Source: Streptomyces ferrugineus
Lineage (GTDB): Bacteria; Actinomycetota; Actinomycetes; Streptomycetales; Streptomycetaceae
Reading direction: 5' to 3'
DNA: 64,000 bases
NCBI RefSeq assembly: GCF_015160855.1
Contig: NZ_CP063373.1
Location: 868,001 to 932,000, forward strand
The notes beneath the pieces were generated by a model that saw only the letters and a program-made list of their open reading frames with translations, searched no databases and had not been told where the DNA came from. Both the position numbers and the translations under genes were made by a program. Shown one piece after another: positions 28,575 to 37,217 of the stretch (the stretch's first letter is position 1; every line of letters starts with the position of its first letter).

Positions 28575-30800
28575 TCAGCGGCACACCGCCAACGCGTCCA
28601 GCGCCACCGCGCCCTGTCCCCTGGGCAGCACCATCAGCGGATTGATGTCGAGCTCCGCGAGATCGTCCCCGAGCTCCAGCACCATGCGCTGCACGCGCAG
28701 GACGACTTCCACGAGCGCGTCGAGATCCGCCGGGGGCCGCCCCCTGACCCCGTCGAAGAGGGCCCGCCCGCGCAGCTCGGCACACATGTCCCGGGCCTGC
28801 TCCTCCCCGAAGGGCGGTACACGTACGGCGGTGTCGTTCAGCACCTCCACCAGCACCCCGCCGAGCCCGACCGTCACCGTCGGCCCGAACAGCTCGTCGT
28901 GCCCGGCGCCCACGACCATCTCGACGCCCCGCTCGACCATCTGGCAGACCAGGACTCCGTCCAGGGAGACGTCCTCGTAGCGCGCGATGTCGGTCAACTC
29001 GCGGTAGGCGTCCCGGACCTGGCTGGCGGAGGTCAGCCCGATCTTGACCAGGCCGAGCTCGGTCTTGTGGGCGATCCGCGCGCCGGACGCCTTCATGACC
29101 ACCGGGTAGCCGACCAGTCCCGCAGCCCGTACGGCCGCCGCCGCGCTGGTCACCAACTGCTCGCGCGGGACGCGGATGCCGTACGCCCGCAGCAGCTGCT
29201 TCGCCGAGTGCTCGCTGAGCTGCTGGCCCGGGCGCATCAGTGCCTGCGCCTTGCGGTAGGAGGGCGACGGGGTGCGCGGGGCCTCGTCGAAGGGGGAGCG
29301 GTAGCCGGAGACGAAGCGGTGGTGGTCGAGGTAGGCGCGCACGGCGGTGATGCAGTTCGCCACGGTGCGGAAGGTGGCCACCCGGGACGAACCGAGCAGG
29401 ACCTCGCGGTACGCCGGCTCTGTGCCGACCGGCGATCCCCAGATCACGCAGACCAGCTTGTCCGTCCGCTCGGCGGCGTCCACCAGGTCCTGGACCAGCC
29501 GGTCGCTGAGGGGCGGGAAGGGGCCGGTGACGGGGCAGATCAGCACCCCCACGGAGGGGTCGTCGAGGATGGCGTCGATGATCTTCCGGCCGCGGTGGTC
29601 GCCGACCGGATGCCCACCGTTGTCGACCGGGTTGGCCACGCTCAGGTACTCGGGGATCCACTGGTGCAGCTCCGCCTGCTTGGCCTGCGACAGCGCCGGC
29701 AGCCGCAGCCCCGCCTCGGTCGCCAGGTCCGCGAAGTGCGCGCCGGTGCCGCCCGAGATCGAATAGACGACGACACCCTCGGCGCGGGGCGGCCGCGCGC
29801 GGGCCAACAGGGTCGCGGTGTCCTGGAGTTCGTCGAGTCCGTCGACCCGGATCACCCCGTACTGGCGCATCGCCGCGTCCACCACCGCGTCCGCGCCGGT
29901 CAGCTTGCCGGTGTGTGAGGCGGCCGTGCGGGCGCCGGTCTCGGTGCGGCCGACCTTGACGGCGACGACCGGCACCTTGCGGCGGGCGGCGCGGTCGGCG
30001 GCGAGGAGGAAGGCCCGGCCGTCCTTCAACCCCTCGACGTAGCAGGCGATGGCGCCCACCTCGGGCCGCTCGGCGAAGTAGGAGATGAAGTCGGCGGTCT
30101 CCAGGTCGGCCTCGTTGCCGGTCGGCGCCCAGTGGGAGAGGCGGATGCCGAGCTCCTGGAGGGCGAAGACGGGACGGCCCTGGTGGCCGGACTGGGTGAT
30201 GAGGGCGATGGCGGGACCGTCCAGGTCCTCGCGGAACCGCTCGAAGGCGTTGAGGTTGGTGTTGGGGCCCAGCAGCCGCATCCCGGACCGTTCGACGGCG
30301 GTGGTGAGCCGCTCCTGAGCGGCCGCGCCCTCCTCCCCGGTCTCCGCGAACCCGGAGGCGAAGACGACGGCGAACTTCACTTTGGCCTCGGCCAGTTCCT
30401 CGATCACCGGAAGGGGGTCGGCGACCAGCAGTACGGCGAGATCGACCTGCTCGGGCAGGTCGGCGACGGAAGGAGAGCAGGGGATGCCGAAGACGGACGG
30501 GCGGCTCGGATGCACCGGGTGGAGCCGGGCGCCGACCCGCTCGGACCAGGCGATCAGCTGGCGCGTGACCCCGGTGTTCGGCCGGCCCTCGGCGTCCGAG
30601 GCGCCGATCACGGCGACCGACTCCGGCCGGAAGAAGCGGTCCAGATCGGGCACGTCGCAGTACAGGGGACGGCCGCTGACGTCGAGATCGTCGACCTCGG
30701 CGGGCCGGCCGTGGACGGCGGGCCCGGGCTGCTCGCCACAGGCGATGACCCGGGCCCGGCGGGAGTCGGTGGTGAGGGTGCCGTGGGTTGATCCAAGCAT
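28575..30800 (-). CDS. NDP-forming acyl-CoA synthetase (fused alpha and beta)
   Basis: 741 residues. Residues 50-500 are the CoA-binding and ligase-CoA domains of succinyl-CoA-synthetase-type enzymes (V-A-V-I-G-A-S, then G-P-N-T-N, G-H-Q-G). The G-H-Q-G motif contains the phospho-histidine site region. The C-terminal 220 residues are an ATP-grasp domain (V-M-K-A-S-G-A-R-I-A-H-K-T-E-L-G). Activates an organic acid with NDP formation. Operon with the enoyl-CoA hydratase. Two regulon dyads lie 33-72 bases upstream of the ATG, and a CAGGAG ribosome site is present. Substrate unknown. Confidence 0.88.
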   Translation of the reverse strand: MLGSTHGTLTTDSRRARVIACGEQPGPAVHGRPAEVDDLDVSGRPLYCDVPDLDRFFRPESVAVIGASDAEGRPNTGVTRQLIAWSERVGARLHPVHPSRPSVFGIPCSPSVADLPEQVDLAVLLVADPLPVIEELAEAKVKFAVVFASGFAETGEEGAAAQERLTTAVERSGMRLLGPNTNLNAFERFREDLDGPAIALITQSGHQGRPVFALQELGIRLSHWAPTGNEADLETADFISYFAERPEVGAIACYVEGLKDGRAFLLAADRAARRKVPVVAVKVGRTETGARTAASHTGKLTGADAVVDAAMRQYGVIRVDGLDELQDTATLLARARPPRAEGVVVYSISGGTGAHFADLATEAGLRLPALSQAKQAELHQWIPEYLSVANPVDNGGHPVGDHRGRKIIDAILDDPSVGVLICPVTGPFPPLSDRLVQDLVDAAERTDKLVCVIWGSPVGTEPAYREVLLGSSRVATFRTVANCITAVRAYLDHHRFVSGYRSPFDEAPRTPSPSYRKAQALMRPGQQLSEHSAKQLLRAYGIRVPREQLVTSAAAAVRAAGLVGYPVVMKASGARIAHKTELGLVKIGLTSASQVRDAYRELTDIARYEDVSLDGVLVCQMVERGVEMVVGAGHDELFGPTVTVGLGGVLVEVLNDTAVRVPPFGEEQARDMCAELRGRALFDGVRGRPPADLDALVEVVLRVQRMVLELGDDLAELDINPLMVLPRGQGAVALDALAVCR

Positions 30801-30832
30801 CGGTCCGCCCGCTCCTGTGTGACAGCGATTAA

Positions 30833-30872
30833 CTGACGCAGTGTCAGATTAAAGGAACTGACGCCGTGTCAG
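30833..30872. promoter_or_regulatory. two regulon palindromes before the acyl-CoA synthetase operon
   Basis: CTGACGCAGTGTCAG (30833-30847) and CTGACGCCGTGTCAG (30858-30872), 25 bases apart. Each differs from the consensus in the second arm by TGTCAG for CGTCAG. TTTAAT lies between them on the minus strand and could be a -10 box. Confidence 0.75.
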
Positions 30873-30943
30873 GAACGGCTGTGCACGCAAAGTTGGCGCT
30901 GTCCGGGCGGCGACACACTGGACGAGCCCCGCGCGGGGCACGC

Positions 30944-32470
30944 TCACAGCACCGCCAGCACCTCCCTCGCCACCCGCTCGCCCGACCGCACCGCCCCGTC
31001 CATGAAGCCCATCCAGTAGGTGGAGGTCTCCGTCCCGGCCCAGTGGATACCGCCGACCGGCTCGCGCACGGCGGGTCCGTACTGGGTCAGCACGCCGGGC
31101 GCGGCGATGGAGACGGGGCCGCCGCGGGTGTAGGCCTCGTTGTTCCAGCGTTGCAGGACGAAGGAGGAAGGGGAGGCGGCTTTCTCGCCGAAGTACGTCG
31201 TGTAGTCCTTCAGCACGGCCGCCCGGACCTCCGCCTCGCTCGCCGCGTCCAGCTTGCGGGCCTCGTCGGCCTCGATGAAGCCCATGAGGGCGCCGTAGGA
31301 GGCGTCGGGAGGGGAGTTGTCGAAGGTGGAGCTGATCACGCCGGAGTCGCTGACGACCTGGCCGTTGAACCCGTCGGCGCGCCAGAAGGGGGTGTCGTAG
31401 ATCGCGATGGCCTTGCCGACCGAGGCCATCGGCAGCCGCTGGGTGAGCTGGTCGCGGGCGGCCGGGAGCAGGGGGTCGTAGGTGATACGGGCGGCGAGGG
31501 GCGGGGCCAGGGCGACGACGACCTTGCGGGCGTTGACGGTGATGCCGTCGGCCGTGACGACGTACCTGCCCCCGGACCTGGCGATCGTCCGCACCGGGGC
31601 GCTGAGCACCACCCGGTCGCCGAGCGTGGCGGCGAGCTTGATCGGCACCAGTTGGGAGCCGCCGACGAAGCGCAGTTCCTGGGCGCCGTTCGCGGTCTCG
31701 GTGAGGCGTTCCAGGGTGCCGGGGTTGGCGGCGTTGCCGGCGGCGGCGATGTAGAAGAGGACGAACAGGAAGGAGAGTTCGCGGGGCTCGGCGGAGAAGA
31801 TCGACGTACAGGCCACGTCGAAGAGGAACTTGGCCGACGGGATGACGGCGTTGGCGCGCAGCCAGGTCTCGAAGGTCTGCCGGTCCCATTCGTCGGCCTT
31901 GGCGGCGGTCCAGGGCGCGTCGACCGGGATCTGCTTGGCCAGGTCGTCGAGCTTGGCCTGCACGATCGCCGCGTTGGCGAGCCCGGCGGCGTCGATGGGC
32001 GGGACCGAGCCGAGGATGCCGTCGGTGGCGTAGGGGGTCTTCTTGCCGTCCTTGTAGAGGAGGTTGTTGCCGGTGTTGTAGGTGGTGAAGGTCTGCACGC
32101 CGAGGGAGTCGGCGAGGGCCTTGATGCGGTCCTGGGTGGGGCCGATGAACTCGCCGCCGCCCTCGGTGATCCCGCCGTTCGCGAGGCTGAGCCCCACGAC
32201 CCGGCCGCCGACGCGGTCTCGGGCCTCCAGGACGACGACCGACTTGCCGGCGGCGACCAGATCGCGGGCCGCGGTGAGTCCGGCCAGCCCGGCGCCGACG
32301 ATCGCGACGTCGACGTCGCGGGATGCCGCGGCCGAGGCGGTCCCGGCGGCCGTGGCGGTCAGGGTGGCGGCGCCGACGGCTGCGGCTGTGCCGCCGAGCA
32401 GGGAGCGCCGGGACATCTGAGGGGTTCGGGGGGTTCGCGGGGCTCGGGGGAGCTGTCTTTCACTTGCCAC
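30944..32470 (-). CDS. flavin monoamine oxidase, Tat-exported
   Basis: 508 residues from GTG 32470, chosen for GGAGG 6 bases ahead. Twin-arginine signal M-S-R-R-S-L-L-G-G followed by an Ala-rich helix (about 19-52) suggests folded export or membrane attachment. FAD loop V-G-A-G-L-A-G-L (about 63-70) and E-A-R-D-R-V-G-G-R (about 84-92) are the amine-oxidase Rossmann core; the C-terminal G-x-E-T-S-T-Y-W-M-G-F-M-D-G-A-V is the FAD lid. Oxidises a primary or secondary amine, making an aldehyde, ammonia and peroxide. Its neighbours suggest no fixed partner. Confidence 0.88.
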   Translation of the reverse strand: MASERQLPRAPRTPRTPQMSRRSLLGGTAAAVGAATLTATAAGTASAAASRDVDVAIVGAGLAGLTAARDLVAAGKSVVVLEARDRVGGRVVGLSLANGGITEGGGEFIGPTQDRIKALADSLGVQTFTTYNTGNNLLYKDGKKTPYATDGILGSVPPIDAAGLANAAIVQAKLDDLAKQIPVDAPWTAAKADEWDRQTFETWLRANAVIPSAKFLFDVACTSIFSAEPRELSFLFVLFYIAAAGNAANPGTLERLTETANGAQELRFVGGSQLVPIKLAATLGDRVVLSAPVRTIARSGGRYVVTADGITVNARKVVVALAPPLAARITYDPLLPAARDQLTQRLPMASVGKAIAIYDTPFWRADGFNGQVVSDSGVISSTFDNSPPDASYGALMGFIEADEARKLDAASEAEVRAAVLKDYTTYFGEKAASPSSFVLQRWNNEAYTRGGPVSIAAPGVLTQYGPAVREPVGGIHWAGTETSTYWMGFMDGAVRSGERVAREVLAVL

Positions 32471-32614
32471 GTGCGTCCTCCGTCGGGGCGAGAGGGTGGA
32501 GCGGGAAAGTTGAACAGTGCTCACATTCTGGCCCCGTGCGGCGGCGCGGTACAGCTCCCTCGTCACAACTGACGCTCAAGTAACAAGGGAGATACGTAAG
32601 AGAGTTGAGGGTGT

Positions 32615-33832
32615 CTAGGTCAGCGGCAGCCGGGAGACCAGTGGGCCGCGGTCGCGGTCGCCGGCGATGGCCTTGGCTATCTTCTGGGCGTCGATCGCTA
32701 TCTCACGGAGGTTGCCGCTGATGGGGTGGGTGAAGCCGGTGAAGTAGAGGCCGGGGGCGTCGGCCGGGGTGCGGGCGCCCTGGACGACCGGCTTGCCGCG
32801 CTCGTCGAGGACGCCGAGGTGGCCGACGAGGTCCTCCAGCGCGCGGACGTATCCGGTGGCCGCGATGACGACGTCCGGCGAGACGAGGGTGCCGTCGGCG
32901 AGGTGGACCTTCCCGTCCTCGAACCGCTCGACGGCGGCCACGATCTCGACCCGGCCCTTGCGCACCGCGTCGATGAGCCCGACGTCGAGCACCGGGATCG
33001 CGCCCTGCTCGACCCGGCTGTAGAGCCCGGTGTCGGGGCGCGGCAGCCCCTGCTCCGACAGGTCCGGCACGCTGAGCCTGGCCATGGGCCTGGCGAGCCG
33101 GTCGACGAGCCGTACCGGCAGCCGCCGTACCAGAATGCTGGTGAACTGGCTGGCCCACCCGGCGGTGGAGCGGCGCACGATGTGCGGGGTGGTGCGGACG
33201 GACAGCCGCACCCGTGCGGCGCCGCCCTCCACGAGGTCCACGGCGATCTCGGCGCCGGTGTTGCCGCTGCCGACGACCAGGACGTCGCGGCCGGCGTACG
33301 GCACGGGGTTGCGGTACTGGCCGGCGTGCAGGAACTCGCCGGTGTAGGTGTCCCGTCCGGGCCAGTCCGGGATGAGCGGGGTGTGGTTGTGCCCCGTGGC
33401 GACGACGACCGCGGCACCGGTCAGCTCCCGCCCGCCGGTGGCGCGCAGCAGCCAGCCGGAGCCGTCCGGCGAGGGTTCGACCCTGGACACCTCGACACCG
33501 GTGACGATCTCCAGATCGTGGACCTCGGCGTACTTCTCCAGGTAGCGCACGACGTCGTCCCGCGACACCCAGCGCCCGAAGCGGCGCGGCATCGGCAGCC
33601 CGGGCAGGGCCGACAGCCGCCGGGTGGTGTGCAGACGGAGCCGGTCGTAGTGCCGCCGCCAGGAGGCCCCCACCCGGTCCGACTTCTCCAGCACGACGGC
33701 ACGCAGTCCCCGGGCGCGCAGGGCGTACGCGACGGAGAGTCCGCCGGGGCCGCCGCCTATGACATAGACGGGGCGGTCCGTGGCGGGGGGATCCGTCGCG
33801 GGGCGGTCGGTGCGCTGGGGGGTGTCGGCCAT
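32615..33832 (-). CDS. flavin-containing monooxygenase / NAD(P)-FAD oxidoreductase
   Basis: 405 residues from ATG 33832. An upstream extension to 34234 in the same frame runs through a minisatellite and has no coding value. FAD motif I-G-G-G-P-G-G-L (about 24-31) and NADPH motif G-S-G-N-T-G-A-E (about 185-192); A-T-G-Y motif near the C terminus. This pattern is found in YUCCA-like, ArsO-like and CzcO-like proteins that hydroxylate or N-oxygenate small molecules, but the exact role is unknown. It is next to the amine oxidase, on the same strand, with a 144-base gap. Confidence 0.85.
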   Translation of the reverse strand: MADTPQRTDRPATDPPATDRPVYVIGGGPGGLSVAYALRARGLRAVVLEKSDRVGASWRRHYDRLRLHTTRRLSALPGLPMPRRFGRWVSRDDVVRYLEKYAEVHDLEIVTGVEVSRVEPSPDGSGWLLRATGGRELTGAAVVVATGHNHTPLIPDWPGRDTYTGEFLHAGQYRNPVPYAGRDVLVVGSGNTGAEIAVDLVEGGAARVRLSVRTTPHIVRRSTAGWASQFTSILVRRLPVRLVDRLARPMARLSVPDLSEQGLPRPDTGLYSRVEQGAIPVLDVGLIDAVRKGRVEIVAAVERFEDGKVHLADGTLVSPDVVIAATGYVRALEDLVGHLGVLDERGKPVVQGARTPADAPGLYFTGFTHPISGNLREIAIDAQKIAKAIAGDRDRGPLVSRLPLT

Positions 33833-33899
33833 GGTCCGGAGCGTAATCACGCAGCCGGTTGATGGGTCTCGGTCAAGCCCGGAATTGATTGCGGATCGA

Positions 33900-34430
33900 T
33901 CACGGCTGTGGGAGGGCTGGGTGGGATGTGTGGCGTAGGTCTCTTGGTTGTGGGGGTGCGGTGGACGTGCCGAACCCTCGCGGCGAAGCCACGGCGGGGG
34001 CTCGGCACCGCGTTCCCGGGCGGCCGCTTCCGCTTGCGAGTCCGAGGCGCTGAGCGACGCCGAGCGCTCGGCGCGCCCGTGCCCGGCATCCGCGACGTGC
34101 CCACCCCCGGCCCACTCCCGTCGCGTCCGCGAGGTACCGCCCCCCGCCCACTCCCGTCGCGTCCGCGAGGTACCGCCCCCCGCCCACTCCCGTCGCGTCC
34201 GCGACGTACCGCCCCCCGCCCACTCCCGTCGCATCCGCGACGGGCGACGGCTTGTGGTCGCCCGCCGCGTTGGCGGAGAGGGTCGGCGCGTTCGTCGCGT
34301 CCACGGCCGTGCCGTCGAGCTCGACGGGGACGCCGACGTTCAGGCTCTGGTGCGTCTCGTCGACGTCGAGCAGGCGTCCGGCCGTCGCGACCCCGGCGGT
34401 CGCGCGGTCGCGCGGTCGCCCGATCGCCAA
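33900..34430 (-). pseudogene. possible relic of a repeat-containing protein gene
   Basis: A minus-strand frame from TTG 34430 has high GC3 and a protein-like sequence up to about 34250 (L-L-D-V-D-E-T-H-Q-S-L-N-V-G-V-P-V-E-L-D, then A-T-N-A-P-T-L-S-A-N-A-A-G). It then runs through 12-residue repeats (V-A-D-A-T-G-V-G-G-G-R-Y) coded by the 36-bp repeats. Beyond them the coding bias moves to another frame, so a frameshift within the repeats is likely. No clear start or ribosome site. Its origin is unknown. Confidence 0.35.
34087..34241 (+). repeat. 36-bp minisatellite, about 4 copies
   Basis: The unit begins CCCACTCCCGTCGCGTCCGC and is followed by GAGGTACCGCCCCCCG; starts at 34111, 34147, 34183 and 34219, with a partial copy at 34087. 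The copies are almost identical. A 36-base period keeps a 12-residue repeat in frame. There is no spacer variation, so it is not a CRISPR array. Confidence 0.85.
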
Positions 34431-34482
34431 CAGTTCCGTGGACTCATCGCGGACGCACAGGTGATTGTCAGGCCCCGCTCAT

Positions 34483-34497
34483 CTGACGTACCGTCAG
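34483..34497. promoter_or_regulatory. regulon palindrome overlapping the -10 of the DoxX gene
   Basis: CTGACGTACCGTCAG, a perfect match to the consensus. TACCGT (34489-34494) within it lies 7 bases ahead of the ATG at 34502, which has no ribosome site, so the dyad covers the -10 of a probable leaderless promoter. Confidence 0.75.
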
Positions 34498-34501
34498 ATC
34501 C

Positions 34502-34948
34502 ATGGACGCGATCTGGCTCACAGGTGCGGAATGGCTGGCCGTGCTCCGGATAGGCCTCGGGCTGTGGTGGCTGGAGAGCTGGCGGCACAAGGACAAGAAG
34601 AGCTGGTTCGAGGGGGCGGGGATCGCCTGGGCGGCGGACGTGGCGGCCAAGCACCGCTGGAACGCCGTGCGGTCCGGCTTCGACGTCGTCGTGGCCCCGA
34701 GGCCGCGGACCATGGCGTACGTCGTCCTCTACGCCGAGCTCGCCCTCGGACTCGGGCTCGTCCTCGGGTTCCTCACCCCGGTCGCCCTCGTCGGCGGGCT
34801 GCTGCTCAACGTCCTCTACTTCGCCCTGATGATCCACGACTGGGCCGAGCAGGGGCAGAACTCGATGATGGCGCTGATCTCGGTCGTCGCGCTGTTCGGG
34901 ATGTCCTGGCAGTCGTGGTCCGTGGACAGCGCGCTCGGGCTGTTCTGA
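34502..34948 (+). CDS. DoxX-family membrane protein
   Basis: 148 residues with four membrane helices (L-A-V-L-R-I-G-L-G-L-W-W-L-E; A-Y-V-V-L-Y-A-E-L-A-L-G-L-G-L-V; L-V-G-G-L-L-L-N-V-L-Y-F; M-M-A-L-I-S-V-V-A-L-F). DoxX proteins are small integral membrane proteins linked with quinone-dependent or redox processes. It starts 4 bases past a regulon dyad and its stop overlaps the next ATG (TGATG), so it is in an operon with the DUF35 protein. Confidence 0.8.
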   Translation: MDAIWLTGAEWLAVLRIGLGLWWLESWRHKDKKSWFEGAGIAWAADVAAKHRWNAVRSGFDVVVAPRPRTMAYVVLYAELALGLGLVLGFLTPVALVGGLLLNVLYFALMIHDWAEQGQNSMMALISVVALFGMSWQSWSVDSALGLF

Positions 34949-35385
34949 TGGGCGGGCAGCGGTACGACATCCCCGAGGCCGACGCCTTCACACGGACCTA
35001 CTGGGACGCGGCGGCCGAAGGACGGCTCCTGGTCCGCCGCTGCCGGGCCTGCGCCCGTGCCCACCACTACCCCCGCGAGTTCTGCCCGCACTGCTGGAGC
35101 GAGGACGTCGACTGGGAGACCGCGAGCGGGCTCGCCACCCTCTACACCTGGTCCGTCGTGCACCGCAACGACCTGCCGCCCTTCGGGACGCGGACGCCGT
35201 ACGTCGCCGCGGTCGTCGATCTCGCCGAGGGGCCCCGCATGATGACCGAGGTCGTGGGGTGCGCGGACGCGGCGCTGCTGCGGGCCGGGGCGGAGCTGGA
35301 GGTCGCCTTCCGGGACGGGGTGCCGGTGTTCCGGCCCAGGGGCGTCGTGGGAGTCCCCACAGCACCCCCTGCGGTGGCGAGTTGA
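34948..35385 (+). CDS. Zn-ribbon/OB-fold DUF35-family protein
   Basis: 145 residues. Zinc-ribbon Cys set C-R-A-C ... C-P-H-C (about 31-34 and 48-51), then the OB-fold part (L-Y-T-W-S-V-V-H-R; P-Y-V-A-A-V-V-D-L-A-E-G-P-R-M; V-A-F-R-D-G-V-P-V-F). DUF35 proteins pair with thiolase-like proteins to form the SCP2-type aldolases or thiolases of side-chain degradation (such as the Ltp2-DUF35 complexes). The partner could be the thiolase-like gene ending at 39949. It shares the regulon dyad with DoxX. Confidence 0.87.
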   Translation: MGGQRYDIPEADAFTRTYWDAAAEGRLLVRRCRACARAHHYPREFCPHCWSEDVDWETASGLATLYTWSVVHRNDLPPFGTRTPYVAAVVDLAEGPRMMTEVVGCADAALLRAGAELEVAFRDGVPVFRPRGVVGVPTAPPAVAS

Positions 35386-35409
35386 TCGCCGGGTGGTTTC
35401 AATGAGCCC

Positions 35410-36009
35410 ATGACCCTCGCCGGCGGCCCGCGGCACGCCCACCCCCTCCCCGACCTGTACGGTCACGGCCTGCGGCTGCGTCCCTGGGACGCGGACGCCG
35501 AGACGGACGTCGAGGCGTGGTTCCGGGGGCGTACCGACCCGGAGTTCCGGCGCTGGAACACCCCGCTGAGGATCACCACCGACCTCGACAGCGCCCGCGA
35601 CTCCCTGCGCACCGCCGTCGAGAACATGGCCGACGGCACCTCGGCGCCGTACTGCGTCACCGACGCCACGACCGGCGCACCCCTCGGGCACCTCGGCGTC
35701 AACGTCATCAACCGGGTCATGAGCTCCGCCCGCGTCGGCTACTGGGTGCTGCCCGAGGCCCGCGGCCGTCGCGTCGCCACCCACGCGCTCGCCGTCGCCG
35801 CCCGCTGGGCCCTGACCGAACTCGGCCTGCATCGCCTCGAACTCGACCACGCCGTCGGCCACGACTCCTCCTGCCACATCGCCGAGCGGTGCGGCTTCCG
35901 CTACGAGGGGACCCTGCGGGGCGCGATGTGGGAGGCGGAGCGGCACGACGCGTACCGGGACATGCACCTGCACGCCCGGCTGGCCACCGACCCGGACGTC
36001 GATGCCTAG
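35410..36009 (+). CDS. GNAT-family N-acetyltransferase (RimJ/RimL type)
   Basis: 199 residues. V-L-P-E-A-R-G-R-R-V-A-T-H-A-L (acetyl-CoA loop, about 115-129), L-G-L-H-R-L-E-L-D-H, and C-G-F-R-Y-E-G-T-L-R-G match the ribosomal-protein alanine acetyltransferase group. Independent of the catabolic genes around it. 25 bases after the DUF35 stop. Confidence 0.85.
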   Translation: MTLAGGPRHAHPLPDLYGHGLRLRPWDADAETDVEAWFRGRTDPEFRRWNTPLRITTDLDSARDSLRTAVENMADGTSAPYCVTDATTGAPLGHLGVNVINRVMSSARVGYWVLPEARGRRVATHALAVAARWALTELGLHRLELDHAVGHDSSCHIAERCGFRYEGTLRGAMWEAERHDAYRDMHLHARLATDPDVDA

Positions 36010-36130
36010 ACCCACGAGCCCGTGAACCCCAGGCCCGCCAACCCCCGCCTGAGAGTGGCGTCTTGTGTCGGCTTCGTGTCCACGGCGGAAATGGGTGCAC
36101 AACCCACTCCCCGGCGCGGGATCATGAGGT

Positions 36131-37003
36131 ATGCGCCCGGACGACTGGTACTGCACCCAGGACCTCACCGCCTTCCTCTCCCACGCCGGCGGCTTCCTGC
36201 GCTCACGCCCCGATCTGCACACCGTCGCCCTGACGGTGACCGAGACGCTGCGCACGGGCGGGCTGCGGGCGTACGGCGACGAGGCGCCTGTGTTCGGCGC
36301 GCTGGAGCTGAGCGGGCAGGTGCGCGCCGCCTACTTCCGCACCCCGCCCTACCGGCTGAACGTCACCCCGCTCACCCCCGACGAGGCCGACGCCCTCGCC
36401 GCCCACCTGGTCGCCCTCGGGCACCGGATCCCCGGCGTCATCGCCGCCCGCGAGACCGCCGAGGCCTTCGCCGCCGCCTGGCGCCGGCACGCGGGGGTCC
36501 GTGGCACCGTCAGCCAGCGTCAACGGCTGTACCGGCTGGGCAACCTGACCGCGCCGCAGCCCGTTCCGGCGGGCCGCGCGCGGGTCGCCGGCAAGGGGGA
36601 CCGGGAGCAACTGATCCGCTGGTACGGCGAGTTCGGCGAGGCCGTAGGCGACCACGCCTCCCGTGACCCCGCCGCATGGGCCGACTCGCGCATCGCCTAC
36701 GGAGGCGTCACCTTCTGGGAGAGCGAGGACGGCACCCCCCTCGCCATGGCCGGCGTGACCCCGGTGGTCGCCGGCCAGGTCCGGGTCGCACCCGTCTACA
36801 CCCCGGCCCACTCGCGCGGCCGCGGCTACGCGGGGGCGGTCACGGCGGCGGTCAGCCGGGCCGTGCTCGCCTCCGGCATCCGCGAGCTGGTGCTCTTCAC
36901 CGACCTGGCCAACCAGACCAGCAACAGCCTCTACCAGCGCATCGGATTCCGGCCGGTGGCCGACTTCGCCGCGTACGACTTCCGCGGGGCCCGGGGCTTC
37001 TAG
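36131..37003 (+). CDS. GNAT-family N-acetyltransferase
   Basis: 290 residues. Residues 130-290 hold the GNAT core: V-A-P-V-Y-T-P-A-H-S-R-G-R-G-Y-A-G-A-V (acetyl-CoA loop, about 224-242) and L-Y-Q-R-I-G-F-R-P-V near the C terminus. The first 130 residues resemble a degenerate second domain. Substrate unknown. Confidence 0.85.
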   Translation: MRPDDWYCTQDLTAFLSHAGGFLRSRPDLHTVALTVTETLRTGGLRAYGDEAPVFGALELSGQVRAAYFRTPPYRLNVTPLTPDEADALAAHLVALGHRIPGVIAARETAEAFAAAWRRHAGVRGTVSQRQRLYRLGNLTAPQPVPAGRARVAGKGDREQLIRWYGEFGEAVGDHASRDPAAWADSRIAYGGVTFWESEDGTPLAMAGVTPVVAGQVRVAPVYTPAHSRGRGYAGAVTAAVSRAVLASGIRELVLFTDLANQTSNSLYQRIGFRPVADFAAYDFRGARGF

Positions 37004-37217
37004 GGGACGCCCCGGGGCCGTCCGGCCGGTGGCCGGTGACCTCTTGAGCAAGACGGCGCCGAGCCCGTTCCGGTTGTGCGACTCGAGGACCATCCGGGGG
37101 GCCTGTCCATCCGCCCTGGGATGGAGCAACCTTCGCCTCGTTGATGGATTCGCCCAACTCCCGTGCGCGAAAGGGTTGATGCGTCGCATCCGCACCAACC
37201 CCGAGGGGACCCCCCAC

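Larger units (their letters stand above)
33833..34501. other. 650-bp stretch with a minisatellite and a degenerate gene
   Basis: Holds the tandem 36-bp repeats (34087-34241), a possible relic gene on the minus strand, and the regulon dyad at 34483-34497. No other gene is supported. Confidence 0.5.

Noticed and set aside
32615..34234. Long monooxygenase frame with an N-terminal extension through the repeats
   Set aside because: The frame has no ribosome site upstream and passes through the minisatellite; the FAD motif starts 24 residues after ATG 33832, the usual place for this family.
34087..34241. CRISPR array
   Set aside because: Repeats are contiguous 36-bp units with no unique spacers.
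37178..37190. Palindrome GATGCGTCGCATC ahead of the peptidase gene
   Set aside because: Its arms are short and it overlaps a possible start codon; no second copy or regulator nearby supports an operator.
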